From: Pseudooceanicola batsensis HTCC2597
GTDB taxonomy: Bacteria; Pseudomonadota; Alphaproteobacteria; Rhodobacterales; Rhodobacteraceae
DNA: 64,000 nt
Reading direction: 5' to 3'
Assembly (NCBI RefSeq): GCF_000152725.1
Contig: NZ_CH724131.1
Span: forward strand, 1,537,856-1,601,855
Made by a program: the position numbers and the translations under genes. The notes beneath the pieces are model-generated. The model saw only the letters and a program-made list of their open reading frames with translations, was not told where the DNA came from and ran no database searches. Below, piece after piece: positions 44,614-54,020 of the stretch (positions within the stretch are counted from its first letter, which is position 1; the number at the start of each line of letters is the position of its first letter).

Positions 44614-45335
44614 GACCAGTCGCCCAGGCGGTCCTGCCAGAGCGTCAGCGCGGCCACCGCCGCCGTATCCGCCCGCAGAACACGGGGACCGAGCGCCACG
44701 GGATGCGCCTGGTCCATGCCGCGCAGACGGGCCCGCTCGGCCTCGGAGAACCCGCCCTCGGGCCCGATGAGGATCGCCCACGGGGCATCGGAGCGGGTTG
44801 GGAGGGCGGCCGGACCGCCGGCCAGTGCCTCGTCGCAGAACATCAGCTGCCGTCCCTCCGGCCAGCCGGACAGGAGCGTGCCGAGTTTCACCGGCTCGGC
44901 CACCTCGGGCACGAATGTGCCGCCGCACTGCTCGGCCGCCTCGACGCAGTGCGCCTGCAACCGGTCGATGCGGACACGTTCGGAATTGGTGAAATCCGTC
45001 TGCACGGGCAGGATCCGACGCGCCCCCATCTCGGTCGCCTTCTCGACGATGAAATCGGTCCGCGCCTTCTTGATCGGCGCGAAGGCGAGCCAGAGGTCGG
45101 GCGGGTCCATCTGCGGTGCGCTCTGTCCGACGCATTCGAGCGTGCCGGCCCGCTTGCCCGCCTCGACCACCTCGGCCCGCCACTCGCCCGCGCGCCCGTT
45201 GAAGAGCGCCACGGCATCGCCCACGCCCATCCGCATCACGCCGAAGAGGTAATGCGCCTGATCCCGCGCAAGCGGAACGGTTTGCCCCTCCCCCAGGGCA
45301 TGATCTACATAGAGCCTGACTTTCGCACGTTCCAT
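44610..45335 (-). CDS. rsmE: 16S rRNA (uracil-1498-N3)-methyltransferase
   Basis: 241-residue SPOUT methyltransferase. VRLYVDHALGEGQTVPLARDQAHYLFGVMR at the start is the PUA-like part; FAPIKKARTDFIVEKATEMGARRILPV and AILIGPEGGFSEAERA, then LGPRVLRADTAAVAALTLW, form the SPOUT knot with the SAM site. It modifies U1498 of 16S rRNA. Divergent from ubiA, with only 11 bp between start codons, so the two promoters must overlap coding DNA. Confidence 0.95.
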   Translation of the reverse strand: MERAKVRLYVDHALGEGQTVPLARDQAHYLFGVMRMGVGDAVALFNGRAGEWRAEVVEAGKRAGTLECVGQSAPQMDPPDLWLAFAPIKKARTDFIVEKATEMGARRILPVQTDFTNSERVRIDRLQAHCVEAAEQCGGTFVPEVAEPVKLGTLLSGWPEGRQLMFCDEALAGGPAALPTRSDAPWAILIGPEGGFSEAERARLRGMDQAHPVALGPRVLRADTAAVAALTLWQDRLGDWS

Positions 45336-45346
45336 GAGGCCTACAT

Positions 45347-46309
45347 ATGACCACCGCAAAGCCGACGCCAGAGGGGCAGGTCTCGGACGCCGTCAGGGGC
45401 AACTGGGTGGACCGTCACGCCCCGGCCTGGTCGCGCCCCTACCTGCGGCTCAGCCGGGCGGACCGGCCGATCGGCACCTGGCTGCTTCTGCTGCCCTGCT
45501 GGTGGGGCCTTGCGCTGGCGATGCTGCATGACGGCCGCGCCGGCCTGTCGGACCTCTGGATCGGCATCGGCTGCGGCCTCGGCGCCTGGCTGATGCGGGG
45601 GGCGGGATGCACCTGGAACGACATCACCGACCGCCGGATCGACGCCGGCGTCGCGCGCACCCGGTCGCGCCCCATCCCCTCGGGCCAGGTGACGGCGCGG
45701 CAGGCGGCGGTCTGGATGGCGATCCAGTCGCTTGTCGCCTTCGCCATCCTGCTGACCTTCCACCCGAACGCCATCCTGCTGGGCATCCTTTCGCTCGGAC
45801 CGGTGGCGATCTACCCCTTCGCCAAGAGGTTCACCTGGTGGCCGCAGGTCTTCCTGGGCCTGGCCTTCAACTGGGGGGCGCTGCTGGCCTGGACCGCCCA
45901 TACCGGCAGCCTCGGCTGGCCTCCGGTGGTCCTGTATCTGGCGGGCATCGCCTGGACGCTGTTCTACGACACGATCTATGCCCACCAGGACAAGGAGGAC
46001 GACGCGCTCATCGGGGTGAAATCCACCGCGCGCCTCTTCGAGGACCGCACGCCGGTCTGGCTGCGCCGGTTCCTGATCCTGTCCGTCTCGCTGATGGGCG
46101 TCGCGGTGCTGGGCGCGATGCTGCCCGGGGCCAATCCCCTTTCCCTCGTGCTCGCCCTCGCCGGTCCCTGGGCCTTCGGCTGGCACCTCGCCTGGCAGTT
46201 GCGACGGCTGGACACCGAAGACCACGACCGCCTGCTGATGCTCTTCCGCTCAAACCGGGATGCCGGGCTTCTCGCTCTGCCGTTTTTCGCCGTCGCCCTC
46301 GCGGTGTGA
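45347..46309 (+). CDS. ubiA: 4-hydroxybenzoate octaprenyltransferase
   Basis: 320-residue integral membrane prenyltransferase of ubiquinone synthesis. Both aspartate motifs are visible: NDITDRRIDAGVARTRSRPIPSG near 85-107 and DTIYAHQDKEDDALIGVKSTA near 208-228; eight to nine hydrophobic helices. Length is normal. It is divergent from rsmE and followed after 59 bp by the OmpA-family gene. Confidence 0.95.
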   Translation: MTTAKPTPEGQVSDAVRGNWVDRHAPAWSRPYLRLSRADRPIGTWLLLLPCWWGLALAMLHDGRAGLSDLWIGIGCGLGAWLMRGAGCTWNDITDRRIDAGVARTRSRPIPSGQVTARQAAVWMAIQSLVAFAILLTFHPNAILLGILSLGPVAIYPFAKRFTWWPQVFLGLAFNWGALLAWTAHTGSLGWPPVVLYLAGIAWTLFYDTIYAHQDKEDDALIGVKSTARLFEDRTPVWLRRFLILSVSLMGVAVLGAMLPGANPLSLVLALAGPWAFGWHLAWQLRRLDTEDHDRLLMLFRSNRDAGLLALPFFAVALAV

Positions 46310-46368
46310 TTGCGGAGACCGTGAAAGACCAATAAACCCGGTCCAACGCCAATAACTCCGATCGGTCC

Positions 46369-48294
46369 ATGCGCCTGTCCACCGTCTCGATCCTCGGGGG
46401 CACCTTCGTTGCCGCCGCCGCGCTATCAGCCACAACCGCCTTCTTCGCCGCCCTCGCGGTGGAACGCAGTTCTGCCGACGGGGTCCGCCTCGCGCTCGAC
46501 ACCGAGGCGATGAACTGGACCGATGTCGCGGCCAACGGCCTGCAGATCATGCTGTCCGGTACCGCCCCGAGCGAGGCCGAAAGGTTCCGCGCCATCACCG
46601 TGGCTGGTCAGGTCGTCGATGCCAGCCGTGTGATCGACGACATGGACGTCACCGCCAGCAAGGGGATCGCCCCGCCCCGCTTTTCCATCGAGCTGCTGCG
46701 CAACGACGGCCAGCTCAACCTGATCGGGCTGATCCCCGCCGCCACCGATCGCGACGCCCTGGTCGAGCGGCTGTCCGGCCTTCCCGGGGTCGAGAACGTT
46801 GTCGACCTGCTCGAGACCGCCGATCACCGGGTGCCCGAATCCTGGCCCCTGACCCTCGACTATGCCGTCGCCGCGCTGCGCGAGTTGCCGCGGTCCAAGA
46901 TCTCGCTCTCGGCCGGAGAGGTGACGGTGACGGCGATGACCTCGAGCGTCGAGAAGCAGCGCAAGCTCGAGACCGACCTGCAACGTCGTGCGCCCGGGCC
47001 CATCGACCTCACGCTCGACATTTCCGCGCCGCGCCCGGTGATCACGCCGTTCACGCTGCGCTACCTGATCGACGAACAGGGCGCGCGCTTCGACGCCTGT
47101 TCCGCCGACACCGAGGAAACCCGCAGGCGCATCCTCACCGCCGCCCGGGGCACCGGGCTCGAGGGCGAGGCCCGCTGCGTGCTCGGCCTCGGCGTGCCGT
47201 CCCCGGAATGGGCCGAGGCGACGAGTTCGGCCATTCTCGCCCTCGGCCGGATCGGCCGGGGCTCGGTCACCTTCTCGGATGCCGATGTCACGCTGATCGC
47301 CGCCGAAAGCGCCGACCGCGCCACCTTCGACCGCGTCGTCGGCGAGCTCGAGAACACGCTGCCCGACGTCTTCGCCCTGCACGCCGTCTTTCCCGAGACC
47401 GACGAGGGCGCCCCCCGCGGCCCGGCCGAATTCTCCGCCACCCTCTCGCCCGAGGGCCAGGTCCAGCTGCGCGGCCGCGTCCATGACGAGTTGTCGCGCC
47501 AATCCGCCGACAGCTACGCCAGGTCGCGCTTCGGCAGCGACGATGTCTATTTCGCCGCACGCCTCGACGACAGCGTGCCCGAAGGCTGGTCCCTGCGTGT
47601 CCTCGCCGGTCTGCAGGCCCTGTCGGAACTGGCCAACGGCGCGGTGACCGTGACCGAGACGGCGGTGACGGTGCGCGGCGTCACCGGCAATGCCGATGCC
47701 AATGCCGACATTGCGCGCATCCTCTCGGATCGGCTGGGAGACGGCGAGGATTTCACGATCGAGGTCACCTACGACGAAAAGCTCGACCCCGAGGCCGCCC
47801 TCCCCACGCCCGAGGAATGCATCGCCGACGTCAAGTCGATCCAGGAAAGCCGCAAGATCAACTTCGAACCCGGCTCGGCCACGGTGACCGGCGACAGCCG
47901 CGCGATCCTCGACGACATCGCCGAGGTGCTGAAATTCTGCGGCCCGGTCGACCTCGAGATCGGCGGACACACCGACAGCCAGGGCCGCGAGATCATGAAC
48001 GAACAGCTCTCGCAGGATCGCGCCGACACCGTGCTCGCCGAACTGCGGCAGCGGCGCGTCAAGACCGCCGGCTTCGTCGCGACCGGCTATGGCGAGACCC
48101 AGCCCATCGCCGACAACGACACCGAGGAAGGCCGCGAGGAGAACCGCCGGATCGAGTTCAGCCTGATCGCGGCCGCCGCGCCGGCGGAAACCGATTCAGT
48201 CCTTGAATCCACCGCGGATTCCGGCACAGAAGAAGCCACCGGCGAGGCCGGGGACGATGCTGCGGAGGAGCCTTCGGAGGATGAACAGAACTGA
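46369..48294 (+). CDS. OmpA-family protein with BON-like repeats
   Basis: 641 residues. A hydrophobic N-terminus (GGTFVAAAALSATTAFFAALAV) anchors or exports it; the central region carries repeated BON-like units (e.g. LVERLSGLPGVENVVDLLETADHRVPESW and a later LADGVTVTE-like unit); residues about 495-615 are an OmpA/MotB domain: INFEPGSATVTGDSRAILDDIA, then IGGHTDSQGREIMNEQLSQDRAD and GYGETQPIADNDTEEGREENRRI, which binds peptidoglycan. The acidic tail is low complexity. Its stop overlaps the next gene by 14 bp. Confidence 0.85.
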   Translation: MRLSTVSILGGTFVAAAALSATTAFFAALAVERSSADGVRLALDTEAMNWTDVAANGLQIMLSGTAPSEAERFRAITVAGQVVDASRVIDDMDVTASKGIAPPRFSIELLRNDGQLNLIGLIPAATDRDALVERLSGLPGVENVVDLLETADHRVPESWPLTLDYAVAALRELPRSKISLSAGEVTVTAMTSSVEKQRKLETDLQRRAPGPIDLTLDISAPRPVITPFTLRYLIDEQGARFDACSADTEETRRRILTAARGTGLEGEARCVLGLGVPSPEWAEATSSAILALGRIGRGSVTFSDADVTLIAAESADRATFDRVVGELENTLPDVFALHAVFPETDEGAPRGPAEFSATLSPEGQVQLRGRVHDELSRQSADSYARSRFGSDDVYFAARLDDSVPEGWSLRVLAGLQALSELANGAVTVTETAVTVRGVTGNADANADIARILSDRLGDGEDFTIEVTYDEKLDPEAALPTPEECIADVKSIQESRKINFEPGSATVTGDSRAILDDIAEVLKFCGPVDLEIGGHTDSQGREIMNEQLSQDRADTVLAELRQRRVKTAGFVATGYGETQPIADNDTEEGREENRRIEFSLIAAAAPAETDSVLESTADSGTEEATGEAGDDAAEEPSEDEQN

Positions 48295-48610
48295 ATTCGT
48301 GATCGCCACGGCGATCATCCTGTTTATCGCGTTCGGCCTGGGGTGGTTCACCTACTGGCTGATCCACCGCTTCACCCGCGTCTCGAAATCCGACATGGGC
48401 GAACTGGAGCGCATGGCCCAGGAACTGCACGAGGCCGAGGAGATGCGCGACCAGGCGATCACCTACCTGCAGCAGCGCGAGGCCGAACTGACCAACCAGC
48501 TGTCCCAGACCGAGGCCGAGCTCTCCGCCGCGATGGAAGGCCTGCGCGAGGCCCGGCACGAAGCCGAGGAACTGCGCGCCTATCTCGACCGGGCCGACGC
48601 CCGGCCCTGA
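48281..48610 (+). CDS. single-pass membrane coiled-coil protein, unknown function
   Basis: 109 residues from the ATG at 48281, just inside the end of the OmpA-family gene. The first 25 residues are a transmembrane helix (FVIATAIILFIAFGLGWFTYWLI), and residues 35-105 are a heptad-rich coiled coil (ELERMAQELHEAEEMRDQAITYLQQREAELTNQL...). Overlap with the OmpA gene suggests joint expression and a cell-envelope role. It converges with moaE, the stops abutting. Confidence 0.75.
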   Translation: MNRTEFVIATAIILFIAFGLGWFTYWLIHRFTRVSKSDMGELERMAQELHEAEEMRDQAITYLQQREAELTNQLSQTEAELSAAMEGLREARHEAEELRAYLDRADARP

Positions 48611-49048
48611 TCACCAGCGCCCCAGCGCGGCCTCGTCCTCGTCTTTCGCCGCGACCCAGGCCGTCCCCTCGGCGCCGATCTCCTTCTTCCAGAAGGGCGC
48701 GCGGCTCTTGAGGTAATCCATCAGGAACTCGGCCGCCTCGAAGGCGTCCCGGCGGTGCGGCGCGGCCGTCGCCACCATCATGATCGCCTCGCCCGGTTCC
48801 AGCCGCCCGTGGCGGTGGATCACCAGCACATCGCCCAGCGACCAACGATCCCGCGCCTCCTCCGCGATGGTGCGGATCGCCTTCTCGGTCATCCCCGGGT
48901 AATGCTCGATCTCGAGCGCGGCCAGCCCGCCATCGGCGCGCACGAGGCCGGAAAAGGTCACCACCGCCCCCATCTCGCGATGCCCCGCGGCAAAGGCATT
49001 GGCCTCCGCGCCCAGATCGAACGCCGCCTCCTGCACCGCGACCTTCAT
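48611..49048 (-). CDS. moaE: molybdopterin synthase catalytic subunit
   Basis: 145 residues. VTFSGLVRADGGLAALEIEHYPGMTEKAIRTIAEEARDRW and VLVIHRHGRLEPGEAIMMVATAAPHRRDAFEAAEFLMDYLKSRAPFWKKE are the MoaE core with the catalytic lysines. Together with MoaD it inserts sulfur into precursor Z to form molybdopterin. Gap of 3 bp after moaD; end of the uvrC-pgsA-moaD-moaE run. Confidence 0.96.
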   Translation of the reverse strand: MKVAVQEAAFDLGAEANAFAAGHREMGAVVTFSGLVRADGGLAALEIEHYPGMTEKAIRTIAEEARDRWSLGDVLVIHRHGRLEPGEAIMMVATAAPHRRDAFEAAEFLMDYLKSRAPFWKKEIGAEGTAWVAAKDEDEAALGRW

Positions 49049-49051
49049 GGC

Positions 49052-49297
49052 TCAGCCCCCGGTCATCGGCGGGAAGAAGGCGACCTCGCGCACCCCGTCC
49101 AGGGGCGCGTCGAACTCCGCCAGCTCCTGGTCCAGCGCGACCCGCAGCGCCGAGAGATCGGCAAACGCCGCCGCATAGCGCTCTTCCCGCGCCGTCAGCT
49201 CCGCCACGAGGTCCGAGACCGTCGCGGCCCGGGTCTCGACCCGTTCCCTCGGCAGGCCGATCCGTTCCCGGACCCAGGCGAAATAGAGTACCTCCAT
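49052..49297 (-). CDS. moaD: molybdopterin synthase sulfur-carrier subunit
   Basis: 81 residues, start ATG at 49297 overlapping the pgsA stop. The ubiquitin-like beta-grasp fold begins MEVLYFAWVRERIGL and ends with the activated double glycine in PPMTGG, which is adenylylated and thiocarboxylated. LRVALDQELA and VREVAFFPP are typical of MoaD. The stop is adjacent to moaE (3 bp gap). Confidence 0.95.
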   Translation of the reverse strand: MEVLYFAWVRERIGLPRERVETRAATVSDLVAELTAREERYAAAFADLSALRVALDQELAEFDAPLDGVREVAFFPPMTGG

Positions 49298-49959
49298 CAG
49301 TCCTCTCCCAGATGCGCCCGCGCCTTGCGGAAATAGTCCCAGCCGGTGATGGCCGTCAGCAGCGCCGCCAGCCAGATCAGCGCGATCCCGATATATCCGC
49401 CCCATTCCGCACGGATCAGCATCCCGCGTATCCCCAGCGGGTCCGCCTCCTCGCCCGCCAGGATGGCCGACACCATCGTCCCGTCCATCCCGAAGACCGC
49501 CATGCCCAGACGCGCGTTCACCCCGCCCTGTGCCAGCAGCAGCGCGATCGCCACCATCTGCACCGCCGTCTTCCACTTGGCCAGCTTCGTGACCTGCAGC
49601 CGCCCGGCCACGTCACCCAGAAACTCGCGCAGTCCCGAAACGAAGACCTCGCGGAACAGGATCACCGCGCCCGGCAGGACGATCGCATGCGACAGCGGCG
49701 ACCAGACGGCCAGCGCCAGCAGCGCCAGCGCCACCATGGCCTTGTCCGCGATCGGATCGAGCATCGTGCCGATGCGGCTGACCTGCCCCATGCGCCGCGC
49801 CAGGTAGCCGTCGACATAATCCGTCGCCGCCGCCCCCACGAAGAGCGCGCAGGCCAGCCAGTCCGCGACGGGACGCGGCACCAGCAGGAACACCAGCACG
49901 ACGCCGGGGGCGGCCAGCAGGCGGAAAAGGGTGAGCAGGTTCGGCAGGGTCATCTTCAT
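49297..49959 (-). CDS. pgsA: CDP-diacylglycerol--glycerol-3-phosphate 3-phosphatidyltransferase
   Basis: 220-residue membrane enzyme making phosphatidylglycerol-phosphate. The CDP-alcohol phosphotransferase motif DG-x2-AR-x8-G-x3-D-x3-D is intact in YVDGYLARRMGQVSRIGTMLDPIADK near 51-76. N-terminal LPNLLTLFRLLAAPGVV is the family start. Its stop overlaps the moaD ATG (ATGA at 49296-49299). Confidence 0.96.
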   Translation of the reverse strand: MKMTLPNLLTLFRLLAAPGVVLVFLLVPRPVADWLACALFVGAAATDYVDGYLARRMGQVSRIGTMLDPIADKAMVALALLALAVWSPLSHAIVLPGAVILFREVFVSGLREFLGDVAGRLQVTKLAKWKTAVQMVAIALLLAQGGVNARLGMAVFGMDGTMVSAILAGEEADPLGIRGMLIRAEWGGYIGIALIWLAALLTAITGWDYFRKARAHLGED

Positions 49960-50116
49960 ACCCGCTATCTAGCCCGCCCCTCGACCCGAGGAAAGCCGTC
50001 GCCGCCAGCCCCCCTCTTCTTTGGTCGGGAAAATATCCCCGCCGGAGGCCCCGCTTTCATCCATCGGATGAAAGCCTCGGATCGCGTGCGCCGCAGGCGC
50101 GCATCCGGATCGCAGC

Positions 50117-52009
50117 TCACCCGGTCTCGTGAAAATGGGCATAGATCGTCTCGGCCATCGCGTCCGAGATGCCGTCGACGGCCTTCAGGTCGGACAGCCC
50201 CGCCCGGCTCACCGCCTTGGCCGAGCCGAAATGCGCGAGAAGCGCCCGCTTTCGCGTCGCCCCGACGCCGGGGATCTCGTCCAGCGGCGTGGCCGAGACC
50301 GCCTTGGCACGTTTCGCGCGATGCGTGCCGATGGCGAACCGGTGCGCCTCGTCGCGCAGACGCTGGATGAAATACAGCACCGGATCGTTCATCCGCAGCG
50401 CGAAGGGCGACCGGCCCGGCCGGTGGAACTCCTCCTTGCCGTGATCGCGGTCGACACCCTTGGCCACCCCCGCCATTGGCAGATCCCCGACCCCCATCTC
50501 CTCGAGGATGGACTGCACCGCCGAGACCTGCCCGGCCCCCCCGTCGATCAGCAGCAGATCGGGCCAGAGCCCGTTCGTCCCGTCCGGGTCCTCCTTGAGC
50601 AGCCGGGTCAGGCGCCGGGTCAGGACCTCCTTCATCATGCCGAAATCGTCGCCGGGGGTCAGATCGTCGCCCTTGATGTTGAATTTGCGGTACTGCGACT
50701 TCATGAAACCGTCCGGCCCCGCCACGATCATGGCGCCGACCGCGTTCGTCCCCATGATGTGCGAATTGTCGTAGACCTCGATCCGCTGCGGCACGCGCTC
50801 GAGGCCGAAGGCCTCCTGCACGCCCGCCAGCAACCGCGCCTGGGTCGCGCTTTCCGACATCTTCCGGCCCAGGCTTTCGCGGGCGTTGCGCGCGGCGTTC
50901 TCGACCAGTTCGGCCTTTTCGCCCCGCTGCGGCACCGCCACCTCGACCTTGCGCCCCAGCTTGTCGCCCAGCGCCTGCTCCATCAGGTCGGCATTCTCGA
51001 TCGGATGCGACAGCAGGATCAGCCGCGCCGGGTCCTTGGTGTCGTAGAACTGCCCGAGAAAGGCCTCGAGCACCTCGGCCTCGCTGACCTCGGCCCCCGC
51101 CCGCGGATAGAAGTCGCGGTTGCCCCAGTTCTGGTTCGCACGGATGAAGAAGACCTGCACGCAGGCCTGCCCCCCTTCCATGTGCAGCGCGATCACATCG
51201 GCCTCGGGCGTCGTTCGGGGGTTCACGCCCTGCGCCGACTGCACCTGCGTCAGCGCCCGGATCCGGTCGCGCAGCGCCGCCGCGCGTTCGAATTCCATCG
51301 CCTCCGAGGCCGCCGCCATCTCGGCGCCCAGTGTCTCCTGCACCTGGGTCGACCGGCCCTGCAGGAATCGCTCCGCATCGGCGACCGAGGCCGCGTAATC
51401 GGCCTTGCTGATCTCGCCCGTGCAGGGCGCCGAGCATCGCTTGATCTGGTAGAGCAGGCAGGGCCGCGTGCGGCCGGCGAACATCGAATCCGAACAGTTG
51501 CGCAGCAGAAAAACCTTCTGCAGCTGGTTCAGGGTCCGGTTGACCGCCCCCGCCCCGGCGAAGGGCCCGTAGTACGACCCCTTCCTCTTCTTCGCCCCGC
51601 GATGCTTCACGATCTGGGCAAAATCGTGATCCTTGGTGACGAGGATGTTCGGAAAGCTCTTGTCGTCGCGCAGGAGCACGTTGTAGCGCGGCTTGAGCTG
51701 CTTGATCAGGTTCTGCTCCAGCAGCAGCGCCTCGGTTTCCGTGCGCGTGGTCAGGAACATCATCGAAGCGGTCTCGCGGATCATCCGGGTGATGCGGCCC
51801 GAGTGCCCCGAGGGCCGGGCATAGTTCGACACCCGCGCCCTGAGGTTGCGCGCCTTGCCGACATAGAGGACCCGGCTGTCGGCATCGAGCATGCGATAGA
51901 CCCCCGGCGACGAATCGAGCGTCGGCAGGAGGGACTGGATCAGCGCGTGTCCCGTCGCTTTCTGTGTCTCGTCCTGGTTCATCTGTCCCGGCTTCCGATT
52001 CCCGGCCAT
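50117..52009 (-). CDS. uvrC: excinuclease ABC subunit C
   Basis: 630 residues, start ATG at 52009 (an ATG at 51982 is also possible). GIY-YIG nuclease at the N-terminus ([33 protein letters not shown]), the UVR motif ([22 protein letters not shown]), the central UvrC fold ([21 protein letters not shown], then [16 protein letters not shown]) and two C-terminal helix-hairpin-helix motifs ([26 protein letters not shown]). It makes both incisions in nucleotide-excision repair. The upstream spacer is AT-rich. Confidence 0.97.
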   Translation of the reverse strand: MAGNRKPGQMNQDETQKATGHALIQSLLPTLDSSPGVYRMLDADSRVLYVGKARNLRARVSNYARPSGHSGRITRMIRETASMMFLTTRTETEALLLEQNLIKQLKPRYNVLLRDDKSFPNILVTKDHDFAQIVKHRGAKKRKGSYYGPFAGAGAVNRTLNQLQKVFLLRNCSDSMFAGRTRPCLLYQIKRCSAPCTGEISKADYAASVADAERFLQGRSTQVQETLGAEMAAASEAMEFERAAALRDRIRALTQVQSAQGVNPRTTPEADVIALHMEGGQACVQVFFIRANQNWGNRDFYPRAGAEVSEAEVLEAFLGQFYDTKDPARLILLSHPIENADLMEQALGDKLGRKVEVAVPQRGEKAELVENAARNARESLGRKMSESATQARLLAGVQEAFGLERVPQRIEVYDNSHIMGTNAVGAMIVAGPDGFMKSQYRKFNIKGDDLTPGDDFGMMKEVLTRRLTRLLKEDPDGTNGLWPDLLLIDGGAGQVSAVQSILEEMGVGDLPMAGVAKGVDRDHGKEEFHRPGRSPFALRMNDPVLYFIQRLRDEAHRFAIGTHRAKRAKAVSATPLDEIPGVGATRKRALLAHFGSAKAVSRAGLSDLKAVDGISDAMAETIYAHFHETG

Positions 52010-52280
52010 GGCTGCAAATTTTCGACCAACTGGTAAAGGCCCAAGCTTTCCACGGTTTCTGTGGATAAGTCTGGGTACTAATCTTTTCCCTTAAGAAAAT
52101 ACTCTTGTTTGTCGGCACATTAAATGAACTGCCCAAAATTTAGGCGCTCAGATAAACATCTGTAATTGCTGGTTATTTTTTCTTGTCCGTGTCAAACATC
52201 TGAAAACATTAAAGTTTTGGTAACGTTTCCGTGACGCTGCCACGCAGCGGTGCAAAACTTCCCCGGCGGCATCCTGTTCC
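52010..52280. other. AT-rich spacer upstream of uvrC with a DnaA box
   Basis: 271 bp with clearly lower GC than anything near it and no gene. It holds TGTGGATAA (52060-52068), which is TTATCCACA, the perfect DnaA box, on the minus strand; the 9-mer AAACATCTG twice (52154-52162 and 52194-52202); and a 6 bp hairpin CGCTGC/GCAGCG. It must hold the uvrC promoter. No GTTC-N7-GTTC LexA box is visible although uvr genes are often SOS-controlled. Confidence 0.55.
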
Positions 52281-53060
52281 TCACTCGACACCCATGACAT
52301 CCGGCGTCTGCCAGCCGAGGTGCTGGCCTCCGTCGATGCAGAGAAGCTGCCCCGTCAGGGCCCGCGCGTTCAGGATGTAGCGAAGCGCCTGGCAGATATC
52401 CTCGGGGCTGGAGCCGCGTTCGAGCACGGTCGCCGCCCTTTGCCGCGCGAACTGGTCGTCATCCTGCGACTCGGCCTGCAGCGTCGGTCCCGGGCCGATG
52501 GCGTTCACGCGGACATGCGGTGCCAGAGCCTGCGCTGTGGTCTGCGTCAGCGTCCAGAGCGCCGCGCGGGTCAGCGTGTAGGTCATGAACTCGGGCGTGA
52601 GCTTACGCACCCTCTGATCCACCAGATTGACGACGCAGCCCTGCGCCACGGCCTCTCCCGAGGTATCGGCCCGGGCCCGCGGACATTGGGCGGCAAAGGA
52701 CTGGGTCAGCACGAATGGCGCCCTGAGATTGCATTCCACATGACGGTCCCAGCTGTCACGGGTGGCGGTTTCGACCGTGTCGTGTTCGAAGACCGATGCG
52801 TTGTTGACCAGGCAGGTCAGCGGTCCGCCCAGCGCCGCGCTTGCCGCGGGGACCAGTTCCTGCACCTCCGCCTCGCGCGCCAGGTCTGCCTGGACCGCAT
52901 GGGCCTCTCGTCCCATGTCGCGGATGCGGGCCACCACCTCCTGCGCTTCGGCCTCGGAGCCGCCGTAGTGCACCGCGACGTCATAGCCCTGTTCGGCCAG
53001 TTCGATGGCGATGGCACGGCCGATCCGCTTGGCCGCGCCGGTGACGAGAGCGCGTGGCAT
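52281..53060 (-). CDS. short-chain dehydrogenase (FolM/pteridine-reductase-like), Lys to Arg in the active site
   Basis: 259-residue Rossmann-fold SDR: TGAAKRIGRAIAIEL (nucleotide motif TGxxxxIG, residues 7-14) and the NNAS at 86-89. The active-site Tyr161 is in YTLTR, with R165 where SDRs have the catalytic lysine; the preceding catalytic Ser position is Asp148 in LVDQR, as in FolM-like proteins. It therefore resembles dihydromonapterin/dihydropterin reductases. Last gene of the minus-strand run from the ABC transporter. Confidence 0.85.
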   Translation of the reverse strand: MPRALVTGAAKRIGRAIAIELAEQGYDVAVHYGGSEAEAQEVVARIRDMGREAHAVQADLAREAEVQELVPAASAALGGPLTCLVNNASVFEHDTVETATRDSWDRHVECNLRAPFVLTQSFAAQCPRARADTSGEAVAQGCVVNLVDQRVRKLTPEFMTYTLTRAALWTLTQTTAQALAPHVRVNAIGPGPTLQAESQDDDQFARQRAATVLERGSSPEDICQALRYILNARALTGQLLCIDGGQHLGWQTPDVMGVE

Positions 53061-53069
53061 GGGAACCTC

Positions 53070-54020
53070 TCAGCTGAGTACGACGGTCACATAGAGCAGA
53101 TAGAGCATAGTCAACAGACCGCCCCAGCGCCGACCCAGGTCGACGCGCAGCAGCGCGAAGGGCGCCAGCAGCAGCGACGCCGCCAGCATCACCCAAAGAT
53201 CGAATTGCAGGAACTCCTGCTCGACCGGGATGGCCCCGAACAGCGTCGTCGCCCCGATGATCCCCAGCAGGTTGAAGAGGTTCGATCCGATCGCGTTGCC
53301 CATCGCCACATCGGCCTGCCCCCGCAGCCCCGCCATCACGGTCGTGGCCAGTTCCGGAAGCGAGGTGCCGAGGGCGACGAGCGTCAGGCCGATCACCGCG
53401 TCAGACACCCCGAAGTCGCTGGCGATGATCGAGGCATTGTCGACCAGCAGATCCGCCCCGATCGGCAGCCCCGCCAGCCCGAGCGCGAGAAACAGCGCGA
53501 TCCGCCACCACGGCATGTCCGGATCGGCCCCCTCGAGATCGGCGATCTCGTCTTCCGTCCGATCCGCCGCCATGTGCCGCCGCGCGACCCGCACCTGGTC
53601 CCACAACACCGCCGCCAGCGCGGCCAGAAGAACCAGGCCCGAGCTCCAGGTCAGCGGCCCCAGGAAACACAGGGCCACGAAGGCGACCGAGGCCACGATC
53701 ATCACCAGATAGCTGCGGCGGGTATCCAGACGGCTCGTGTGCATGCGCGAGACCAGCGCCGGCAGCCCGAGGACAAGCAGCACGTTCGCCGTGTTCGACC
53801 CCACCACGTTTCCCAGCGCCAGGCCCGGTTTGCCCTCCTGAACCGCACTGATCCCGATCAGCAGTTCCGGCGCCGAGGTGCCGAAGGCAACGATGGTCAG
53901 GCTGACGATCAGGGCGGGAATGCCGACCCTCAGGCTCAGGTTCACGGCCCCCCGCACCAGCAGGTCCCCCGCAACAAGCAGCACGGCCAGGCCCGCTCCC
54001 GACAGCAACCAGGCGCTCAT
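53070..54020 (-). CDS. calcium/sodium antiporter (CaCA family, YrbG-like)
   Basis: 316 residues, start ATG at 54020, overlapping the stop of the preceding small gene (ATGA). Two inverted alpha repeats are visible: SLTIVAFGTSAPELLIGISAV, then GNVVGSNTANVLLVLGL, and again GLTLVALGTSLPELATTVMAGLRGQADVAMGNAIGSNLFNLLGIIG. These carry the ion-binding GT(S)xPE(L) motifs. About ten transmembrane helices. It exchanges Ca2+ for Na+ or H+ across the inner membrane. Confidence 0.92.
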   Translation of the reverse strand: MSAWLLSGAGLAVLLVAGDLLVRGAVNLSLRVGIPALIVSLTIVAFGTSAPELLIGISAVQEGKPGLALGNVVGSNTANVLLVLGLPALVSRMHTSRLDTRRSYLVMIVASVAFVALCFLGPLTWSSGLVLLAALAAVLWDQVRVARRHMAADRTEDEIADLEGADPDMPWWRIALFLALGLAGLPIGADLLVDNASIIASDFGVSDAVIGLTLVALGTSLPELATTVMAGLRGQADVAMGNAIGSNLFNLLGIIGATTLFGAIPVEQEFLQFDLWVMLAASLLLAPFALLRVDLGRRWGGLLTMLYLLYVTVVLS

